DNA of 33,809 nucleotides. It comes from Elysia marginata. Its lineage: Eukaryota; Mollusca; Gastropoda; Plakobranchidae. The notes under the pieces are model-generated. The model was not told the DNA's origin. It was given only the letters and a program-made list of their open reading frames with translations, and did no database searches. Position 1 is the stretch's first letter. Each line of letters begins with the position of its first letter. The stretch covers positions 6,639 to 40,447 of the forward strand of contig BMAT01010809.1 in the NCBI GenBank assembly GCA_019649035.1. The letters run 5' to 3'. The position numbers were made by a program, and so were the translations under genes. Of this stretch, positions 23,701 to 32,700 are shown one piece after another.

Positions 23701-26700
23701 CGATAGGGGAAAATGTAACAACAGAGTACCCCACATGGCCCATTGATGAGACCCTTCTCCCTCCCTATTCTCCATACCCCGGTGCTTAGTTGTTTACCTG
23801 TGGCCCCTCCTCTATTAAAGAGTTGGGATGCTGTTTAGCTGTGGTTGCAAAAGAGAGGCTAAAGCTAGGTAGTGGTGATTAAATTTAAGACATCATCATA
23901 GACAACTGGTTGAAGTTCATCACATCTGTCAAAAAGTGGTGCTTGGTAAGAAGATGCAATTGATCTTCAGTGCATCAATTTGGATAAAATATCTTTACTT
24001 ATGTAATCATATTGAAATATCTCTGTGATAAAAGGATACACTGTTATCAATGTCTGCAATAAATCACTGGCAAACTCATAATGTAACTTTGTTAGCAGGC
24101 CTAAATTTTTACTAAGGATTTTTTTTTTGGCATATGGGGAAAAACTCTGGAAATCAAAATAAATCTGGAGAATGCCCAAGCCTGAAAGAGGGACATGCTT
24201 GACATTAATACCTATGGCAGCTTGGCAGAGTGTCTCACTTAACATTTTACATAAGTAAAGAACCACAAATTAAAGCTGTATTTTCCACTTTCTTCATAAA
24301 TCTTAGATAAGAGAATTAAGATAGTCATAGTCTCGTGCAGTTCCAAATTTGGATTAAAATCTTTTTATTGGGCAACATGACTGCTATATGAAGAACAATC
24401 TTAGAGTATTGGTCAAAATCAAAATATTATAGAGGGACCCTTTTGATTTGTGAACAGTAGTGTAACTCTTCTGATTTTGTCCTTCAATAAGAAACTAACC
24501 AAAACAACTGGAGAAGTTCTTAACATATTCGAAAGCCATATCCGATGACCAGCTTTATCTCTCATCACAAAGAGGCACTCACTTGATAGTCAAGCATGAG
24601 CAATACTTTGCACTTGACATTCTGATCTCCTGGCCTCTTCACTTGAAACCCATCTGTTTCCTGAGTGCTTGGTGTGCGATGCCACTGTCAATAAGATCAA
24701 TGATAAAGCTTACAGTTTCCATAATAGCTTATGTGTAAAAATATTCACAACACAGAGTTCACAAAACTCTTCAATCAGATAATAGTAAAGCTGCCTCAAT
24801 GTTCTCTTTTTTAAAGTCAGGAACACTTGTAAATTTTTATCCTAACTGAAGCGATTTTGTTGGGGTTTTTTTGTTGTTGCATATTTACATTTCTTTGAAA
24901 TAAAGATTTAACTGTTTTTCACAAATCAAAGAATTGCAAGAAAACCAACTTATCAGACATTAAAGAATAATAAAAAAGAATATGTAAACACACTTTTTCA
25001 TTTACTGCTAGAGCTTGACTTACCTCAACCAAATGGTTATCAAGCCCATAAAGCTCCTTATCAAGCTCAATAACCAAGGATTTAAAGAATGATGAGAACT
25101 TGCGCTTTATTTTGTTGCTGTCACTCAGTTTGGCAGAGGCAGCCTGATTTTAGACAATATTAGAATACTTGGAGATTAGAGGCATTTTGAGCAGTTCAAA
25201 CAGAGCATTTTCAGTAGATGAAAAACACATAAAAAAAAAATTAAACATATAACTTATGAATCTGTTGCTTTATACAATAGTTAATATGGAATAAAAGATT
25301 TTTGCAAAAGAACTTAAAACTTGAGTTCTCAGTGTTTCAAACTCATTGCTTTGATTAGTTAGTCTGTGACAGGCAGTACATTTTGGGGGGGCTTTCTACT
25401 CTGACTAAGATTATATTGGTTAATTTGATGATGAAATAATGAACCCCCTCCCTCCCTCTCCAGGGATGAGACTCAAATTGTCTGAGAATAACTGAATATC
25501 CTGGCACAGTGTTCTCAACTTAATATAAATAAACATACAGGAACCCTATACAAAATATGTCATTTAGGGACAGTGTACTGCCATTGTTCATGGGATCAAT
25601 CTTGTTTAAATTTGTGTGCTTATTCAGTTTTAAGGCTTTCAAAAAAGGAAATAACTAAAAAATGACATCCTTACCCCACCCCCCACAAAAAAAAAGAAAA
25701 AGAAAAAAGAAAAAAAAACTTGGAAAAAGAAGTGCTCTTATTTTTTTTACAAACAGTCTTTTATAAAGTCATGTTGAAAATATACATTTGAAAACTTTAT
25801 ATTTTCCTAACTATTCAAAATCATAAAACAGAGCATAACAAAAAAATGCCTTGCATTGAAATATAAGATATCATCACCAAACAAACTTTTCAGCTTGTCT
25901 ACATCACTTCTCTGTTTATAGTGTTAATTATTTAAAAGACAAAAGAGAATCATAATCTGCATTGAAAAAAAATTGAATTCTTTAGATCTTGAACAATGTT
26001 AGTTCAACAATATGTTAAAAAAAAATTGTCTACAGAATGCTGTCTAGTTCAACAATATGTTAAAAAAAAGTTGTCTACAGAATGCTGCCTGCATATTTTT
26101 CATTATTTGAAAAACACGTTAATTCACTGACTACCAGATATTTGAACTCTGTCTATTCCCTGTGTACCAGCCATTTCGGAGATATTTTTAAAAAATCACT
26201 GTGATTTTGCTATTAAAGTTTGACCTTTGAAATTTGCATCATGTTTAGTCAAGATAATAAAGATTCTAATAAAACAAAACCTTTGAGTCTGTGTCAATTT
26301 TTTAATTTTTTACAAAAAAAAAACAAAAAAGGTAAATATTTAATTTACCTTTACCTTTGGCCTGACTAGGTTTGGCCCTTTTACCCTTTGGTGGCTCATA
26401 ATCGGGATCTATATCATCTTCAATAATGCTTTCAAACGCTATTTCATCATCAGACTCAGAGTCTAGATTTAAGTTTGACCGACCAGAAATTTGTCAATAA
26501 TCTATCTTGGAATCAGCTGAAGACTGCTAGCTGCTAGAGGTGTCGTAAAAATGCTCTCCTGTCGGTTGTATTCGTCCTAAACGAACTTCGTTTATATCAT
26601 TCAAAAGCTAAGTGGCTATGCTAGCGGTTGCCGTAGCTTTCCCCGCAGCTGTTGTGATATTAACATAGGAAAAAAAATTCGCAAGCAGAATCTCACAGGA

Positions 26701-29700
26701 GTTGCGGGACTGGTATTCAGCCGTAAAAATAAAAATCCCGCAACGTTTGCGGGGAAAGTAGTCAGTGAGTTAATAGGTCAATGTCAATTGATTACTTTGT
26801 TTCAGTTAAAATGAAATTTTTGGGGAGAAGTAAAACTTTTATTAGACTGAAATCCATTAATCTAAAAAAACCCATGCATTTTATTAGACTGTCAACGATC
26901 TTATTACATTTACATTTAGTAAAACTGACAAAAAAGTAGAATACTTTGAATCTTTCCTTTTGTCGCCGTTTTGATGTTGGCTATGAATAAAAACAAATAT
27001 CTTAGAATGCAATGAATAGGCCTGCTGTAAATGCTAACAGTCTAACACTTGTAATTTATCAAGACAATAAAATGCTTACATAACAATACAGCAAAATACA
27101 AGTCAAGTCTTATCAAGACCATATGGCTATTATTATATTGCGTCATCTAGTATGAAGATATTAAAAGTATGTGATTGATATTTTCATTGTGCAATTTAAA
27201 AAAAACAAACAACTGGTTTGATCAGATCTAGTGAAGTTAATATGAGATAAAAGATTAGGAAGCCCCTTCATAATCTGATATCTTTTTTTTTTAACTAACA
27301 GTTCCATGTAATCATATTACATAATCTAACATAGCTGAGCAAAACAAAGAGACACTCATGGATTTTCCAACATATTGTTACTACTTACATCTTCTAGCAA
27401 GCGTCCCTCTACTCTGAGCTCCCAGGAAGGGACAGACTCCTCTCCTTCCTAAATAAACAAAACAGCATGCATGATTTAGTTACATTTTAACAATAACAAT
27501 TAACTTGAAAAAGGCTTGATTTAAATCAATTACATAAACTCATATTGAAATTTAAAAAAATTGAAATAAAGATACCATTAGTGATAAATATTAAAAATAC
27601 TCTGAAAAGGCTACCATGCAAAGCAAGAGGAACATACCACAAGGAGATTTTTTTTAATGCACGACAAATCAGATACAAGCTGATCCTTTAATTTAGAAAG
27701 CCTAAATTAATTAATCAGGGATGTAAAACAATTTTTTCAAAAAAATTTATTTTTTTAAAGGAAGCCTAGCATTGAATTTCACACAATGCTCTTTCAAAAT
27801 AGTCCCAATTATAAAATTGTTTAAAAATTCTTTTAACAAAATGAGTGCCCTGGATCCAATTCCAACATGTCTTATGCTCCAGTGTCTAGATACTCTAGAC
27901 CAATTGATCACAGATGTAATGAACCAATCCCTTACCACTGGCGCCCTACCAAAATGCTACAAAAAAGCCATTATAAAACCTATGCTGGAAAAACCAGGGT
28001 TGGACAAAAATGCCCTACAAAGTTTAAGGCCTATCTAGTATCTTAAATCTGACATTCTTTTAAAAAATTGTAGAAAAGTTGGTCTGAGAACAGCTTTTGA
28101 AACACATGAATGAAAATCATATCCAATCAAGGCATTTCATAGCACTGAGACAGCGTTTCTAAAATTTACATCTAATATCTTGGCTTAGATGGAAAGGAAA
28201 TCTGTGTTCTGACCCTACATGACCTTTCTACTGCATTCGATATGATCGACCATATTATTCTTAAGTGTGAATCAAAGCTGGGACTGTTTCAAGACACGAC
28301 ATTTGTAAACTATTCAAACCAAATTTGTTAATTTTTCTAAGAATTTTACCAAAAGATTTACTTTTGAGTAAAGCTGTAAGTAAAAGATATGGATTGTCAG
28401 TTTCAAGGTGTTGTTTTCCCGTAAGGACCCTTTTAAATCAAAGAAATGAGGGTTATGGGAAGCAGTAAGGAGGGCTATTAGAGAGCTTTTTCAGGCATTA
28501 ACTCTTAAAGAGGGCTTTTAGAGGGCTGTTTGAAGGCCAAGCCCTCAGGAGGACGATTTGAGGGCTTGGTGGCAACCCTGTAGAACATGGGCCAACCTAT
28601 TTTTACCTGATAAAAATATAATATCAATAAAAGCCTTTTCTTCTTTATACTTGCCTGATTAATCATACTAAACTTTACGATATATTTGTTAACAAATATT
28701 GAAAGTGTCACACACATGACCGTAAGCTTTTTACAGAAAGATGACATATACGTTTCCTTCTGCATTCGAAATTTTATGAACGGCGGACAATCAGACGGGA
28801 TGATTGTCCACCTTTTTAAACGACAGAAATTTGGACAGAGGGAGGTTTAGATGGAATTCCGCCTAAAGCTGAAAGATTCTTAACCCTGTTATAGAGACCA
28901 GAATAAAGGTAAAATTATAAGGGATCTGCAAAGATTGTCACAATGGGTGGTTTCTAAGAAATACTTTATTGGTGTTTAGTTGCATCAAGCACTAAAAGAT
29001 GCATATTTTGTGGAAACAAACCCATTACTATAACAAGTTCTATATACACACATGATGGAAACTCACCTCTACTTCTTTTGGTGGGAAAAACGTGTTTGAG
29101 ATGAAGATTCTTAGCTTTCGCTTTTGCTGAAACACACACACACAGAAAAAAAAATGAAGATTACAATCATAAAAAATATAGTTTCAAAAAAATTGAAATA
29201 TGAAAAAGTTGAAAATTTTTGAATGGATTCTTTTAAAAAGGAAGAAATAGTTCCATTTGCCATTATCCCTTGCCCTTCATTTTGAACTCACTCTAACTGA
29301 TCTGTAAGTTAATTCAATGACACTGCACCTCCATCCCATGGGGGAAAAAAATCAACTTTCAAGATATTGATAAAGACATCTTGCAAAGAATATGTTATGG
29401 TCAAATCAATAATACACATATTTGTAGATTTTGTGCTCAGTAAAAGCCAAACAAAACATTTTCTCACAAAAAGGAAAAACTTAAGCCAAATATGGATATG
29501 GATGTGTATGATGAATCAGTAAGGTAAAACCAGTGGTTTTAAACATGTGTTTAGGTCAATGAGTTCAATTCTTATCTAGGAATAAATTTTACTTCCTAAG
29601 TAACAACATATTTCTAGCTTTATTTGAACAATGAAATAAAAATGTAACCTTCATTGGCCTTTTCAAAACTTCTTGAATATCCAGCCTTTTCCTCATGATT

Positions 29701-32700
29701 GTGGCATCAAGCTTGCGTTCAAATGCTAGAAGATCCATATAAGCCTGAGACTCTGGGACCAAGTCTCGCACCTGGCATGAAAAAATTGAACCATTAGTGG
29801 TTGAGCATTTGAAAATAACACCTGATTGACACCCCTGGTTAAACAGCACCCCCCCCCACTAAGAAACTAAGAAATGTAGGAAAATGTATGTTGTTAAAGA
29901 AGACATTGTCAAGACTGACAGGCAGAAGTATTTTAATGGCCACACTAGTCTCTCTCAGCACATTCAGCAGTTTAGAATATATGTTCTTTAAGGCTAAATC
30001 AGACACAAGATGCTAACGCTAGTTTTGACTTAGAGCCCTTTATATAAACAAAGCATTTTAATAAACTTCAAAATGAGGCTATTGAGGAGGCAGTGAGGCT
30101 CAATATGTCTTACTTCTGATTTGTGCTTGTTTCAACCCAGTCACTTCAGTCACATACAACTAAAGGGTCAGGGATTTCAAAATATTTTACAATCATTACC
30201 ACCCAATAAAAAAAAATTCACAAGCAAATAAGGTTTATGTCATATTGCAAGAGTGCAACTGGTTCTAATAATTTAGGGTGCATCTGGCCACATCATATCT
30301 AATATGGTCTTCCATGCCCTGAGTGTCACTGGATGATGTGTATTATTGCTATTAAAAGAAAATAACTTTCTTGTTCATTTTAGGACCAAAATATATTTTA
30401 TTCATACCATTCTCAATTTTGTGACAAAAAACAAAGTGGATAGACAAAATTGAAATCACTTAATTAAAACAAAACAAATCTATATAGTTACTTACTCTTT
30501 GTGGCAGTATTTTGTCTGCAATCTTCTTTTTTCTCTTGCTGAAATTAATAAAGAAAAATTGACAATATCAATTGTTTACAATCATTGTACAAACTTCTAC
30601 TTTGGATGTATTTTTTTATTTCATATAGAAAAGCTTGATAAGCCATAAATGTCCAGCAGGCAGCTGTTATAACTGAAAAATTTTGCTCAGAAGTTTGAAT
30701 TTAAAAAATACAGCTAATAATCAAGACAACTATATACATGTATATTTGTTCTGTAGCTCTATGCATTATGGTTATTGAAAAAAAAAATCCGATTTTGGCT
30801 CGGTTTTCGGGATTAAGGTCACATAATGATAAAAATCAAAAGGTGTATTTATTTGTTGTAGCATCAAATCTTATCAATAGCATTAATTAGAATTTTTGTT
30901 ATGATCAATATTAAGCCTTCTGTTGCCAAAATCGAGACTTTTATTGTATCTTGGAAATATTGTTATTGATATCAATATTCTAACAGGAATTTTACTATCA
31001 GATCTGTTACTGGCATTATCATCACTGCTACTGTTATTACTAGTAGACTACCTATCATCATCATTATTTTTCTGTTTTTATGTTGATTTTATCTTTATCT
31101 ATTTTACTTTTACTCCATTTTTAAAATTCTTTATGGATATTTTGTAGCTGTTTAAATTAAGCTACAGCTGCCAGACTATTCAACACCGCCAATAACCGAC
31201 ACTGTAAGCTTTTACTACTATTTATCTTACTCTTTTTTGAATAATGGGAACCTACATTTACTATTTTATATTTATTATGAATGGAAAAAAAGATTTACAC
31301 TTATTACAGTAGGCTCACATCGAAACAAGCCCAAAACAACTGCTAACACCACCACATTAGAGTTTAGGCATGTTATTCATAATATTGTTTTCCTTATTAT
31401 CAAATCACTCCTATCATCACTATCATAAACTATTGGAATTAGTATTCTAACAAGCAATACATCCATTCAAACAATTATTTTGCAATACTTATAATACTTA
31501 TGTTTATATTATTACTATAGATGATCCTAATATTTATGACTACTGGCATCAAAAGCATTATGCTTCCTACTCTTGAATGTGAAATTTGAATATGTAAGTT
31601 TATTTTTCCAATGACCATGGAAGCTTATTACTACTGCAGTAACTATTCCCTGAAATATTATTTTGATTACTATTAACTTTCTATTATAAAGTTACTGTTA
31701 CCGCTACATGTATAACCATAGAGCGTAGGAAATTAAAAATCTAATGTAATCTTCTTTCCTTTACATTCTTCATACTGCTACCATTCTAATCCACCGTTAG
31801 GATCACACTGTTACATGTGTATACATGTTTGTATATATCACCACAGGGCGTACAAAATTAACACTCTAATGCTTTTGTTAAAACAAAAAACTATACATGA
31901 CGTCATGTATTTGTGAAAAAAAATCAACCCATCAACTTTCCAATGAAGCGCACGGTTAAATGAACATATGCGAAAAGCTTCCTCAACAATCCTTGATTCT
32001 TTGATATTCATGTGTCAACTGAACAGATAGAAACTCAAATTAACTATAAAGCCTCTCTTGAGTGAAGATATTTTATTCCTACAATCTAAAAAAATGAGTT
32101 TGCTCCCCCTGAAAATTGAATTTTTGGTTTCACGTCATTGATATTATAATGAAAAATCATAAAGATCCACTTGGAGATACTGATGCACTAGTAACTTTAA
32201 AAAGGGATGCTGATCATTTTGAAAGATTCGGAAAATGATATCTCCAGGAATTATGAGATTGCTATAATAGGCATATATATATAACTGAGGTGTCCAATTT
32301 CAGATTAAGTTTGTGTTGAACAAGTTTAAAACAATGAAATGAAAAACGTAGGCACATAATTTATAGATGTGAGTAACGATCATTTATTTATGAGCTATTA
32401 GCATCTGTCTAGAAATGGGGGGAGATGAAGACCTCTCAGACTGTCAAAAACTATGCAAACATTCTGAGTTTCCAATGGAATTTGCTACATCATCATAATC
32501 TACAGCTGAGGGCATTTCGCACAAGCTAAGTATTTAATACCAACTGATATGTTTTAATGTTTCATAAAGCCACTGATGGTTACCTAACTGACGATAATAA
32601 AGATTTATATAGAGCAGGACTTACGACTTCATCTGCTGGGGTGTGCGGACTTCCTGTGCTGCTGGTCTTTTTCTGTCCATCCCTGGTGGTGGAGGTGGCA

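Larger units (their letters stand above)
28271..29066 (-). other. SMARCD intron 4, upstream portion
   Basis: Contains the two palindromic patches listed separately. The sequence beside the reverse-transcriptase fragment shows no clear continuation of it. Confidence 0.6.
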
